DNA from: a virus
Reading direction: 5' to 3' (one strand)
IMG/VR virus record: IMGVR_UViG_3300012204_000252
Span: 1 to 25,172 of that record
Length of the DNA: 25,172 nucleotides
Shown: in pieces, positions 12,198-19,405 of the stretch
How the letters are laid out: each line of letters begins with the position of its first letter
Numbering within the stretch: position 1 is the stretch's first letter
Program-made: the position numbers and the translations under genes
The notes under the pieces: model-generated
The model's database searches: none
The model's input: the letters and a program-made list of their open reading frames with translations, nothing else
What the model was told of the DNA's origin: nothing

Positions 12198-12700
12198 CGG
12201 CGGAAGGCAAGAAGCTCTTCGCACAATGGCAACATGCGGAAGGCTCGATCTATTCGGGCTTCGATGATGCGATCGATCGGGCCTGGCGCTTCGGGAAAGT
12301 TCTCAATCAGCTAAAGGCTAATGTTGCGCACGGAGATTGGGAGAACTTCCGGAGCAGCGCTTATCCGAAACTCAGCAGGGATAGAGCGTGCAAAGCGATG
12401 ACGTTGGATCGGCTCAATCCAAATGTTGTGAATTCACAACATTTGAGCGCGGAATCGATTCGCAAATTCCGTTTTGGCTACGTGCCGGTGAAAGATCGGA
12501 AGAAATTAAAGGGCGATAAAAAATTCGCCCTGCCATCGCATCACGGCGCGCTGGTGAACGAATGCAACAAGCTGATGCACAGAGTAGATGTCGGCTTGTA
12601 CAAGCCCGACATGCGCGAGCTCGTGCAAGACTTTGATCCATTCTATCAATGGCTTACGAAGCTACGCGCCAGCGCCAGCTCACTAAGCAAAGCGGCATGA
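12167..12700 (+). CDS. DUF3102-like protein with internal 26-bp palindrome
   Basis: A 177-residue protein. Residues about 30-75 (DDAIDRAWRFGKVLNQLKAN then VAHGDWENFRSSAYPKLSRD) follow the pattern of DUF3102 proteins, which are small helical proteins of phages and plasmids thought to act in DNA binding or partition. GAGGATAA precedes the ATG at a good distance. The middle of the gene contains a perfect 26-bp palindrome (12420-12445), translated as NPNVVNSQHLS. That arrangement suggests that the protein or a partner binds its own gene. It is the last gene before the terminase block. Confidence 0.65.
   Translation: MQNITDIRKLTAEGKKLFAQWQHAEGSIYSGFDDAIDRAWRFGKVLNQLKANVAHGDWENFRSSAYPKLSRDRACKAMTLDRLNPNVVNSQHLSAESIRKFRFGYVPVKDRKKLKGDKKFALPSHHGALVNECNKLMHRVDVGLYKPDMRELVQDFDPFYQWLTKLRASASSLSKAA
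12420..12445. promoter_or_regulatory. 26-bp perfect palindrome inside a coding sequence
   Basis: Half-site CAAATGTTGTGAA followed directly by its exact reverse complement, with no spacer and no mismatch. The centre is GAATTC. A site of this size by chance is very unlikely; it is a candidate for a dimeric protein-binding site. Confidence 0.6.
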
Positions 12701-12789
12701 GAGGGCACAAGGAATCTATTTGCCAGCCCCCATATCGGGCCGTTTTCCAAGCTTTCGTCGTTTTTGCACGAATGGTCTGAAAATCTGAA

Positions 12790-12829
12790 TTGATACCATG
12801 ATACCATCTTGACTATCGCGCTTCGCGCG
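12790..12829 (+). promoter_or_regulatory. Candidate late promoter with GATACCAT direct repeat
   Basis: GATACCAT occurs twice in tandem (12792-12807). TTGATA (12790-12795) and TATCGC (12814-12819) are possible -35 and -10 boxes 18 bp apart, both imperfect. CGCGC-TTC-GCGCG forms a small hairpin ending at the GTG of the small terminase gene. The 128-bp gap 12701-12828 is the main break before the packaging genes; cos or pac could also be here. Confidence 0.35.
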
Positions 12830-13614
12830 TGACTCGAGAGCGACCGATTCAGCGCGGTGGACAATTCAATGGCGAGCCATACAAACTTTCCCAAGCGAAG
12901 TACGCCGACAATTACGGTGTAACGATTCTTACAGTGAAGCGCTGGTGGAAACGCCAGCTTCCATGCGATGACACGGACGCGATGGGCGAGTTCCTGTCGA
13001 ATGCCGGCCGCAAATCCGATGATAAAACTGGCGCGGATTATTCCGACGTCGACGACACCCTAGCAGAATCGCGCGCACGGCTCGAGGAAACATTTCTCGA
13101 AGGCGAGGGGCTCGTCGCCGCGATCAAGCGCATCAACAAAATCGAGCTCGCGCTTGCCGACGCCATTCGCGATACGCTGAACGATCCCCGCCCCGACGTC
13201 CGCAAGCTCCTCAACCGCCTCGCCGCCTGGACACAGATGCTCGAGGCGATGCGCAAACTTGAGAAAGACACGCCTGGCATTCTCGAGCAGCACAAAAAGC
13301 AGATCGATATAGGCGAAGTCGAAGAAGGCGTCACGCGCTTGCTGTCCGCCATTATCGGACGTCTCCAAATGTTGCCCACCCGCGCGATGCACACCATCGC
13401 CGGCTTCACCGATCCGCAGGACATCCGGGACGAGCTGGAGAAAGAAATCGCCGCCTGCCTCGCGCCCATCCGCGACTGCGAATGGATGCCGGAACAATTC
13501 CGGAAAGAGATTTCCGCTGATGAATCTTCGCCTCCGGCAACAACAGATCCACAAACGCCGGCGAACGCCGTTTGTGTAAAGCGCATGCGACGCAAACCTC
13601 GTTGTGTGAAGTGA
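12829..13614 (+). CDS. terS: Terminase small subunit
   Basis: A 261-residue protein. The N-terminal helix-turn-helix (about 18-45: YKLSQAKYADNYGVTILTVK then RWWKRQLPCDD) is typical for DNA-recognition domains of small terminases (Nu1-like). The following long helices (about 80-165) would mediate oligomer formation. It starts at GTG 12829; the frame is closed by a TGA at 12799 and no ATG lies near. The stop overlaps a GTG start of the large subunit (13611-13614). The subunit recognises the phage packaging site and recruits TerL. From here on the coding strand becomes C-rich, unlike the early region. Confidence 0.8.
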   Translation: MTRERPIQRGGQFNGEPYKLSQAKYADNYGVTILTVKRWWKRQLPCDDTDAMGEFLSNAGRKSDDKTGADYSDVDDTLAESRARLEETFLEGEGLVAAIKRINKIELALADAIRDTLNDPRPDVRKLLNRLAAWTQMLEAMRKLEKDTPGILEQHKKQIDIGEVEEGVTRLLSAIIGRLQMLPTRAMHTIAGFTDPQDIRDELEKEIAACLAPIRDCEWMPEQFRKEISADESSPPATTDPQTPANAVCVKRMRRKPRCVK

Positions 13615-15500
13615 GCGTGCGCATTTACGCCACGCTGCAGCGCGCAGTCGGCGCGGCGCTGGTCATCCGCGAAAAGCTGAACCTCTGGGAATGGAGCGAT
13701 CGCTACGTATCCCTCGATGCCCGATTCACTGCGCGCGCGGGCAAATACGATAGCGCCTACACCTTTTACATTCGCGGGCCGATGGAAGCGCTTAGCGACC
13801 GGCGCATTCGCCAGGTCAGCATCGTCAAAGGCGCGCAGATCGCGTTCACCACCATGCTCGCGAACTGGATCATGTTCCTCGTCGATATGGATCCCGGCCC
13901 CACCATGCTCGCGCAACCGTCGCGCCGCATGATGAAGCGTTACGTGAAAAAAGAATTGCATGATCGCTTTACCAACACGCCGCGGCTCACAAAATATCTG
14001 CCCGCCAATCGCCGCGAGAAATTCACCACAGAAGAAATGTATTTCTCGTCGATGGATTTTTTCGCCACCGGCGTCGGCTCGCCCGCGCTCGTCTCATCGC
14101 TGCCGATGAAAAACGTCGCGTGCGACGAGATCGACAAATGGAATACCGAAAATGATATCGAAGCCGGCACACTCGATCTCATCGAGGTCCGGCTCATCAC
14201 GTACAAAGCTCAGGGCACATCGAAATTCGTCGTCGGCAGTACGCCCACCGTCCCCGAGATGCCCATTAGCCAGGAAGCAGCCAAAGGCAGCCAGGAACGT
14301 TTCTTTGTGCCGTGTCCTGAATGCGGCCACATGCAAGGGCTACGGTTCGAGCACTTCATTTGGAGCCACATCAAAGGCATCAAAAACAAAGATGGCTCCT
14401 ACAATCTCGATCTCGTCGAGAAACACACCGCTTACGAATGCCAATCACTTGAGTGCTCCGCGAAAATTCCGCACGAGAGAAAACAATGGATGATGCGCCG
14501 CGGCGAATGGCGCGCGCAAAATCCGAACGCGCCGGCAGATCATCGCAGCTTCTATATCGGCGGCGAGCTTTCAACCGCGCTCACTTGGGGAATGATGGCA
14601 AAGAAATTCCTCGAGACCCAGCATCTCCCAGGCGGCCTCCACAATTTTTACAATTCATATCTCGGTCGCGCCTGGGAACGAAAGACCGGCGGCGTCACCC
14701 GCAAAGCTATCCAGCTCATCCAGGAAGCCAGCCCGAAATTCACGCTCGGTGCCGTGCAAGATCCAAACGCCGAGCTCGTGCTACCATTTCGTCCCGTCGT
14801 AATCACCATGCAGGTCGATGTCCAGCAGCTCGAGTTCTACTACACGCTACGCGCATGGATGGTCGATGGCGCCCGCGCCACCATCGCGCTCGGCCAATGC
14901 GTCTCCTACCGCGAGATCGTCGATATCTCCAATCGCAAATGGAAATTCATCCATAACGACGGCGGCCCGCCGGAAGAATTCGACGTCTGGCATGGACTAA
15001 TGGATTCCGGCTACAAAGCCAAAGCCACCACCGGCGTTTACAACTTCGCCGACGAACAAGGCGGCCGTTGGACTGTAACCAAAGGCGGCAAATACGCCGG
15101 TGGCAGAGACCTGCCGATCAACGAAACCACCATTTTGCACAACACCGACGCCGGCCAGGTCGAGATCGCTCTTGTTCATTACACAGACGATTTGATGAAA
15201 GAGCACCTTTACCGGTTCGTCATCAAAGAGCGCAAACAACCGCCATACTGGTTGCCGCAAGATCTCCCCCCGGATTTCATCGAACAAATCACAGCCGAAC
15301 GACTCATCCGTAAACGCAATGACGAAGGCCGCACCGTACTCAAATGGGATGCCGGCGGCGTCGATCCCCACTTCGGCGATTGTGAGAAGATCGCCGAGAT
15401 TTTTAATTTCATGTTGCCCGCGGAACTTCGTCAGCGCGTTCGCGCGAAACAGGACGCGGACCGCGCCGCGCTGCTAGAGCGGTTAAACCCGGGAGCATAA
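13611..15500 (+). CDS. terL: Terminase large subunit, lambda GpA type
   Basis: A 629-residue motor and nuclease of the GpA family. The deviant Walker A is VKGAQIAFTTML (72-83), with the lysine early in the loop as in lambda gpA. Walker B is NVACDEIDKW (168-177) with Asp172-Glu173, and SKFVVGSTPT (204-213) is the coupling motif. A zinc-binding insert has CPEC (235-238) and Cys277/Cys282. The nuclease domain starts near ITMQVDVQ (398-405) and includes MDSGYKA and the late acidic HFGDCEKIAEI. I prefer the GTG at 13611 (GTGA overlap with terS); an in-frame ATG at 13572 would add 13 residues. Packages DNA into the prohead with TerS and portal. Confidence 0.92.
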   Translation: MSVRIYATLQRAVGAALVIREKLNLWEWSDRYVSLDARFTARAGKYDSAYTFYIRGPMEALSDRRIRQVSIVKGAQIAFTTMLANWIMFLVDMDPGPTMLAQPSRRMMKRYVKKELHDRFTNTPRLTKYLPANRREKFTTEEMYFSSMDFFATGVGSPALVSSLPMKNVACDEIDKWNTENDIEAGTLDLIEVRLITYKAQGTSKFVVGSTPTVPEMPISQEAAKGSQERFFVPCPECGHMQGLRFEHFIWSHIKGIKNKDGSYNLDLVEKHTAYECQSLECSAKIPHERKQWMMRRGEWRAQNPNAPADHRSFYIGGELSTALTWGMMAKKFLETQHLPGGLHNFYNSYLGRAWERKTGGVTRKAIQLIQEASPKFTLGAVQDPNAELVLPFRPVVITMQVDVQQLEFYYTLRAWMVDGARATIALGQCVSYREIVDISNRKWKFIHNDGGPPEEFDVWHGLMDSGYKAKATTGVYNFADEQGGRWTVTKGGKYAGGRDLPINETTILHNTDAGQVEIALVHYTDDLMKEHLYRFVIKERKQPPYWLPQDLPPDFIEQITAERLIRKRNDEGRTVLKWDAGGVDPHFGDCEKIAEIFNFMLPAELRQRVRAKQDADRAALLERLNPGA

Positions 15501-16092
15501 GATTCAGTCTTCCGCTTTCGCACAGCCAGCAGTTGCATCTCGCGCGTGTTCCTGGTCTTCCGATCGTGATCTTTTCATCGACCGTGCGTTCGCCGGTTAG
15601 CTCGTTTCCAGTGTGATAGTTCGCGAAAACCTCCGCGCTCGGAGGCGAGATCGCCGGATCCGTAACTTCCATCACACAAACGTCGAATCGTGTTCCATCG
15701 GATCGTCTGAAACGGCCGTGCGGATGATCGATCTCGCGCACGGTCGCCGCGATCGGCGTACCGTTCGGGGGAAGAAAACAATTGGGGCTCGCGCGATGCC
15801 TCGTCATCTCGCGGACCCTTTCGTGCGTAAATCCCTCGAAATCGACGCCAGGCCTGTCCATCAAATTTTCTATCTGTCCGCCAGGACTCGCGCTCTCAAA
15901 GAAAATTGCGACGGGCCGACCGTATTGGTCGGTGAAAATCCTGTCTGGCACGCAGCGCTTCCTATCAGTTTCCGCATAATTGCGCAATCTGGATAAAGAA
16001 CCGCCATTCCGGCTCCGGAACGAGACAGGCCGGTCCTCGTGAAAGGAGCCGGCCTGTTCGCAGTTTGGAAACGAGAGACCCGTAGGAGTCAA
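15409..16092 (-). CDS. Minus-strand accessory gene (moron), unknown function
   Basis: A 227-residue frame read against the late genes. Its composition is that of a real protein (balanced Asp, Glu, Phe, Pro: DRIFTDQYGRPVAIFFESAS; VDFEGFTHERVREMTRHRAS; TRFDVCVMEVTDPAISPPSA), whereas the plus-strand frame over the same bases is Arg-rich and artificial. A late RARCNCWLCESGRL has three cysteines that may bind metal. The last about 30 residues overlap the 3' end of terL, so the true C-terminus may be shorter in other strains. Lone opposite-strand genes between late genes are often expressed from the prophage. No family recognised. Confidence 0.55.
   Translation of the reverse strand: MTPTGLSFPNCEQAGSFHEDRPVSFRSRNGGSLSRLRNYAETDRKRCVPDRIFTDQYGRPVAIFFESASPGGQIENLMDRPGVDFEGFTHERVREMTRHRASPNCFLPPNGTPIAATVREIDHPHGRFRRSDGTRFDVCVMEVTDPAISPPSAEVFANYHTGNELTGERTVDEKITIGRPGTRARCNCWLCESGRLNLMLPGLTALAARRGPRPVSRERADEVPRAT
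16008..16057. other. Two strong hairpins between the moron and late genes
   Basis: TTCCGG-CT-CCGGAA (about 16008-16020) is followed by ACAGGCCGG...CCGGCCTGT (16025-16057), the latter with an inner TCCT/AGGA extension. No T-run follows. They lie over the N-terminal codons of the minus-strand gene and upstream of the plus-strand gene, so they may control either one. Confidence 0.45.
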
Positions 16093-16113
16093 TTGACAGG
16101 CGCCCGTTGGGCA

Positions 16114-16539
16114 ATGAGCAAAGGCAACACGTTCGAGGATGATATCCTAAAGCTGATTTTCAACGCCACGGCGATCGCCGACTTGGCAGACAACGATGCT
16201 ACTTCACCTGCAACAACGCTTTCCGTTGCTTTGCATACCGCAGACCCCGGTGAAGGCGGAACACAATCCACCAGCGAAACTGCCTATACCGGCTATGCGC
16301 GGGTCACGGTTGCTCGAACGACCGGCGGATGGACTGTGGCTTCCGGCAGCGTCTCGCCAGTCGCAAACATCGATTTCGGCGAATGCACAGCCTCGCCAGG
16401 CGGCGCAATCACGCATTTCTCGGTGGGCACCGGCGTCTCAAACAAGCTTCTCTACAGCGGCACGGTCACGCCAAATATCACGATGGCTGTCGGCGTGATT
16501 CCGCGGCTCAAAACCACGTCCACCGTCACGGAGGATTAA
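16114..16539 (+). CDS. Phage tail-fibre-like structural protein
   Basis: A 141-residue protein starting MSKGNTFEDDILKLIFNATA. The sequence ATTLSVALHTADPGEGGTQS then TSETAYTGYARVTVARTTGG and SPVANIDFGE matches a small beta-rich family annotated as phage tail fibre protein in many prophages; ITHFSVGTGVSNKLLYSGTV continues the pattern. I take the ATG at 16114 because the family starts there; an in-frame ATG at 16039 would add 25 residues that run through the hairpin region. The usual place for such a gene is near tail genes, here it follows terminase. Confidence 0.75.
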   Translation: MSKGNTFEDDILKLIFNATAIADLADNDATSPATTLSVALHTADPGEGGTQSTSETAYTGYARVTVARTTGGWTVASGSVSPVANIDFGECTASPGGAITHFSVGTGVSNKLLYSGTVTPNITMAVGVIPRLKTTSTVTED

Positions 16540-16604
16540 CGGAAGTGTGGTTGGCTGAACAGCCACCGCATTTCGAATCGGCCTGCCAGGGGCGGGAATA
16601 ATTT

Positions 16605-18692
16605 ATGGCCGACGTCTCCATTGATAGCACGATCGGCACCGCCACCGGCCGCGGAATGCGGTCGATCGTTTTCACGACCACCTCGGTCGGTTATCAGTTC
16701 TACATCGATAGCGGCGGCACGTTCGTCTATTCCAAGACCAGCGACGGCGGCGCCACCTGGGGCGCGGCGGTCACGATCAACTCAGCCACCACGCAAGTCG
16801 CGTTCGATGTCTGGTATGATCGCTGGACGCCGGGCGATACCGGCACAAAAATTCATTGCTGGTATTTCGATACCACCAACGACAAAGTTTTCTATCGACA
16901 GCTAGACACCAACGGCGACTCGCTCGGAACCGAGCGCACAGCGTTCACTGGCGCCAGCGCCGTCGCCGGTAACAACGCCTACGTCTCCGGCACCAAGACG
17001 CGCAGCGGCTACCTCTATTGCTGTTCGGCCATAGACGCCAGCAACGAACAATATTTCGGGAGATCGACAGACGGCGGGACGACGTGGGGCGCAGCACTCT
17101 CCGCTACGTTTCAAGAAGCAAATCCGGATCACGCCCTGCTTTTCCCAGCGACGGGAACCGGGGATGATAACGATTGCTGGGCCATATATCACGATTCCAG
17201 CGCAACCGCGTTGACCATGAAGATGTGGGATTCGAGCGCGGTAGCGCAAGTCGAGTCCTCAACGATTCAAACGATTGTCGCTGTTGGCACCGATCTTACG
17301 GTCTACCAATACCCGTTCTCTGGAGCGATTCGAGAGAGCGATGGGCATCTGATATTCGTCTCGTCCTCCGATCGGGACACCGCAACCGCGGACATGCAGG
17401 TATGGGAGGTCAGCGGTGTTACTGCTGCCAGTCAGTCCGGCATAACACACCTGACCGACATCACCACCGACAAAGACGATAACTACAACCCGGCCATATT
17501 CATCAACAAGGGCAATGGCGATCTTTACGTTGCCTACAATGGCAAACGCGACGGCTCGGAAACGATCGGGACAACCACCAAGGTTTACTATACCAAATCG
17601 ACCGATAACGGTTCAACCTGGTCGGCAGGCGATACTGCCTACATGGAGGGCTCGACTGCGGCTGTGTTGCAAGTCTGGGTGCCGCTTACCGGGCCATTTT
17701 TTTACTCGAGCTGGCGCACCGGCACCACACTTAACGGCAACAAAGTTAATGCCATTGCGGTCAAGGGCGAAGCAGCCGGAAGCTCGGCCGGCGCGGCAAC
17801 GCCCTCGGGCGTTTCGGGCAGTGTATCAGGAGCTGACGGCAGCTCCGCTGGTGTAGGCTCGTCGTCAGTTGTTGGCGTTGCGCTTTGGGATTCAATCGGT
17901 AGCTCTTCTGGTGTAGGTGCGTCATCGGTCGTAGGTACGGCGCTGTGGGATTCGTCAGGTAGTTCATCCGGGGCAGCTGTAGCGGCAGCCGTGTCGGCTG
18001 CTCTCTGGGATTCAGTCGGCGCTTCAACCGGCGCAGGGACAGCCGCAGCGAATAGCTCCGCCCAAGCCCAGGTAGTAGGAAGTTCGGATGGGTTAAGCGC
18101 GGTCGCTGGCGTTGGCGTTGATTTCGCTCAGGCCGACGCAAGTTCGGCAGGGATCGGATCCGCAGCGGGCGTCGCTTCAAATATTGTTGGAGCTGATGGC
18201 AGTTCATCCGGAGCAGCTGTAGCGGCAGCCGTGTCGGCTGCTCTCTGGGATTCGTTAGGTAGCTCTGCCGGTATTACAACAGCCGATGCCGAAGGCGCTG
18301 ATGCCGGAACGCCTGGCTCGGATGCCACCGCTGCCGGCTCAGCTGTAGCGGCAGCCGTGTCGGCTGCGATCGTGCAAGCTACAGGCGCGTCCTCTGGCGC
18401 AGCCAGTTCGAGCGTAATCGCTGCGGTGATTGCCATTGCCGCAGGCTCTTCGGCAGGGTCCGGCGCTGCGAGTGCCAGTGCGCAGATTTTCTTTGTTGCC
18501 ATCGCTTCTGCCGCAGGCACAGGGGCAGCTATCGGTCAAAGCGACGCTCCTGACGGCGAAGGCGGCTCAATCGCTGCCGCCGCGGGAATTGCTATTGCGA
18601 TCGCCGATTCCGAAACGGTCTTCGCCCGCAAGTTACTGCTCAACGCCGTCCTGCTCTCACGCCTTCAGATGTCCGGTGCTGACACGCTTTAG
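16605..18692 (+). CDS. BNR/Asp-box beta-propeller protein with Ala/Ser repeat tail
   Basis: A 695-residue protein. Residues 1 to about 388 form a sialidase-like beta-propeller with three Asp boxes: SKTSDGGATW (43-52), STDGGTTW (154-161) and STDNGSTW (332-339). From about 390 to 670 the chain is a low-complexity Ala/Ser/Gly/Val repeat with recurring ALWDS (four times) and SSSG, in roughly 20-residue units. The DNA of this tail contains three exact copies of the 24-nt palindromic repeat. A short unique end (ETVFARKLLLNAVLLSRLQM) closes the protein. It is probably a virion surface or tail-fibre protein binding a glycan; the catalytic residues of a sialidase are not evident. Confidence 0.78.
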   Translation: MADVSIDSTIGTATGRGMRSIVFTTTSVGYQFYIDSGGTFVYSKTSDGGATWGAAVTINSATTQVAFDVWYDRWTPGDTGTKIHCWYFDTTNDKVFYRQLDTNGDSLGTERTAFTGASAVAGNNAYVSGTKTRSGYLYCCSAIDASNEQYFGRSTDGGTTWGAALSATFQEANPDHALLFPATGTGDDNDCWAIYHDSSATALTMKMWDSSAVAQVESSTIQTIVAVGTDLTVYQYPFSGAIRESDGHLIFVSSSDRDTATADMQVWEVSGVTAASQSGITHLTDITTDKDDNYNPAIFINKGNGDLYVAYNGKRDGSETIGTTTKVYYTKSTDNGSTWSAGDTAYMEGSTAAVLQVWVPLTGPFFYSSWRTGTTLNGNKVNAIAVKGEAAGSSAGAATPSGVSGSVSGADGSSAGVGSSSVVGVALWDSIGSSSGVGASSVVGTALWDSSGSSSGAAVAAAVSAALWDSVGASTGAGTAAANSSAQAQVVGSSDGLSAVAGVGVDFAQADASSAGIGSAAGVASNIVGADGSSSGAAVAAAVSAALWDSLGSSAGITTADAEGADAGTPGSDATAAGSAVAAAVSAAIVQATGASSGAASSSVIAAVIAIAAGSSAGSGAASASAQIFFVAIASAAGTGAAIGQSDAPDGEGGSIAAAAGIAIAIADSETVFARKLLLNAVLLSRLQMSGADTL
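17978..18001 (-). repeat. 24-nt dispersed palindromic repeat, copy 3
   Basis: Exact reverse complement of the 8369-8392 copy, translated in frame as part of an AVAAAVSAA segment. Confidence 0.85.
18218..18241 (-). repeat. 24-nt dispersed palindromic repeat, copy 4
   Basis: Exact reverse complement of the 8369-8392 copy, in the same codon register as copies 3 and 5. Confidence 0.85.
18344..18367 (-). repeat. 24-nt dispersed palindromic repeat, copy 5
   Basis: Exact reverse complement of the 8369-8392 copy; the flanks differ from copies 3 and 4 after the first bases (it runs into GATCGTGCAAG rather than TCTCTGGGA). Confidence 0.85.
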
Positions 18693-18700
18693 ATTATCGG

Positions 18701-19018
18701 ATGACGATCAGCCAAACAGGAATTTTCGAGCATGGGACGTTTGGATTTCCCGTGCAGATCCGATTATCCGGCCAGCCAGCTTCGCTGATCAACGCGACGA
18801 AAATTCATCTCGCCTGCAAACGGCCGCGCGAAACAGATTACAACATCTCGCGAGATCTCGTTATTCCAGACGACGTTCTTGATGAAAACCTCGGCATCGT
18901 GAGCTGGATGACCCGCAACGGGGAACTCGCCGTGCGCGGTCGTTATCGAATTATGATCACCGTCACTTTTGCGGACAGCTCGCAGTCAGTCGTCAGCGGA
19001 TTGATGAACGTTTCGTAA
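18701..19018 (+). CDS. Beta-sandwich phage structural protein (BppU-like N-domain)
   Basis: A 105-residue protein: MTISQTGIFEHGTFGFPVQI, then LSGQPASLINATKIHLACKR and ELAVRGRYRIMITVTFADSS. The layout (opening strand, polar linker, I-x-L-x-C-K-R strand, then G-x-Y strands with V-x-F) is like the N-terminal beta-sandwich of BppU/DUF2479-type baseplate or fibre proteins. The assignment rests on pattern only. It follows the propeller protein after an 8-bp gap, so the two may form one fibre or baseplate complex. Confidence 0.5.
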   Translation: MTISQTGIFEHGTFGFPVQIRLSGQPASLINATKIHLACKRPRETDYNISRDLVIPDDVLDENLGIVSWMTRNGELAVRGRYRIMITVTFADSSQSVVSGLMNVS

Positions 19019-19021
19019 TCC

Positions 19022-19045
19022 CGAGCCGACACGGCTGCCCCTACA
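19022..19045 (+). repeat. 24-nt dispersed palindromic repeat, copy 6 (diverged)
   Basis: Same core AGCCGACACGGCT as the reference copy, three differences outside it. It lies in the 72-bp gap between two late genes, right after a stop codon. Confidence 0.7.
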
Positions 19046-19090
19046 GAAAGAGAAATCCGCGCGGGGCTTTGACAGTGGCCGCACAGCGAA

Positions 19091-19405
19091 ATGCCCGCGC
19101 TGCGCCAGGTCTCTCTTATCCCGCCCGGATTCGTCCAGGCTCTCGTCACTTATGTCGATGTAAACGGCGACGACGGCGTCCTCGAAATCGAGAATGAATT
19201 CAATGCGCTCTACGCGCGGATCAAAGCCGGCGAAGGCAGCGCGGTCGTCAGCACTTCCACGAATGGCAAAGCGTTCGGCTACGAAGTCACTGTCACCGTC
19301 GAAGAGTTGTTTGCCGCGTATGCCGAAGCGCTGCGCCAAATCAATGACGACGCCTCCGGCGGAATCGTCGCCACCTACGCGGATTTCTCGGACCTGCAAA
19401 GATGA
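19091..19405 (+). CDS. Small head protein upstream of portal (gpW position)
   Basis: A 104-residue protein: a beta-rich start (MPALRQVSLIPPGFVQALVT), a helical middle (EIENEFNALYARIKAGEGSA) and an acidic helical end (VEELFAAYAEALRQINDDAS). Its place directly before the portal, with an ATGA overlap, is that of gpW (head-tail joining) in lambda. The sequence does not clearly match gpW and it is longer (gpW has 68 residues), so I propose the role by position only. Confidence 0.55.
   Translation: MPALRQVSLIPPGFVQALVTYVDVNGDDGVLEIENEFNALYARIKAGEGSAVVSTSTNGKAFGYEVTVTVEELFAAYAEALRQINDDASGGIVATYADFSDLQR

Larger units (their letters stand above)
17761..18600 (+). repeat. Degenerate about 60-bp tandem repeats coding Ala/Ser-rich tail
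   Basis: Units such as GCTCTCTGGGATTCAGTCGG and AGCTCTTCTGGTGTAGGTGC recur with drift. Copies around 17961-18015 and 18201-18255 are almost identical over about 55 bp, which points to recent duplication or gene conversion within the gene. Confidence 0.8.

Noticed and set aside
13038-13961. 307-codon minus-strand frame across terS and terL
   Set aside because: Both plus-strand genes are supported by motifs and by the GTGA overlap; this frame is a shadow rich in Arg and Ser.
15613-15996. 127-codon plus-strand frame between terL and the fibre-like gene
   Set aside because: Very Arg-rich and unlike a folded protein; the minus-strand frame over the same bases has a natural composition.
17761-18600. 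CRISPR-like array
   Set aside because: Repeats are degenerate, in frame and coding Ala/Ser-rich peptide, without constant spacer length or unique spacers.
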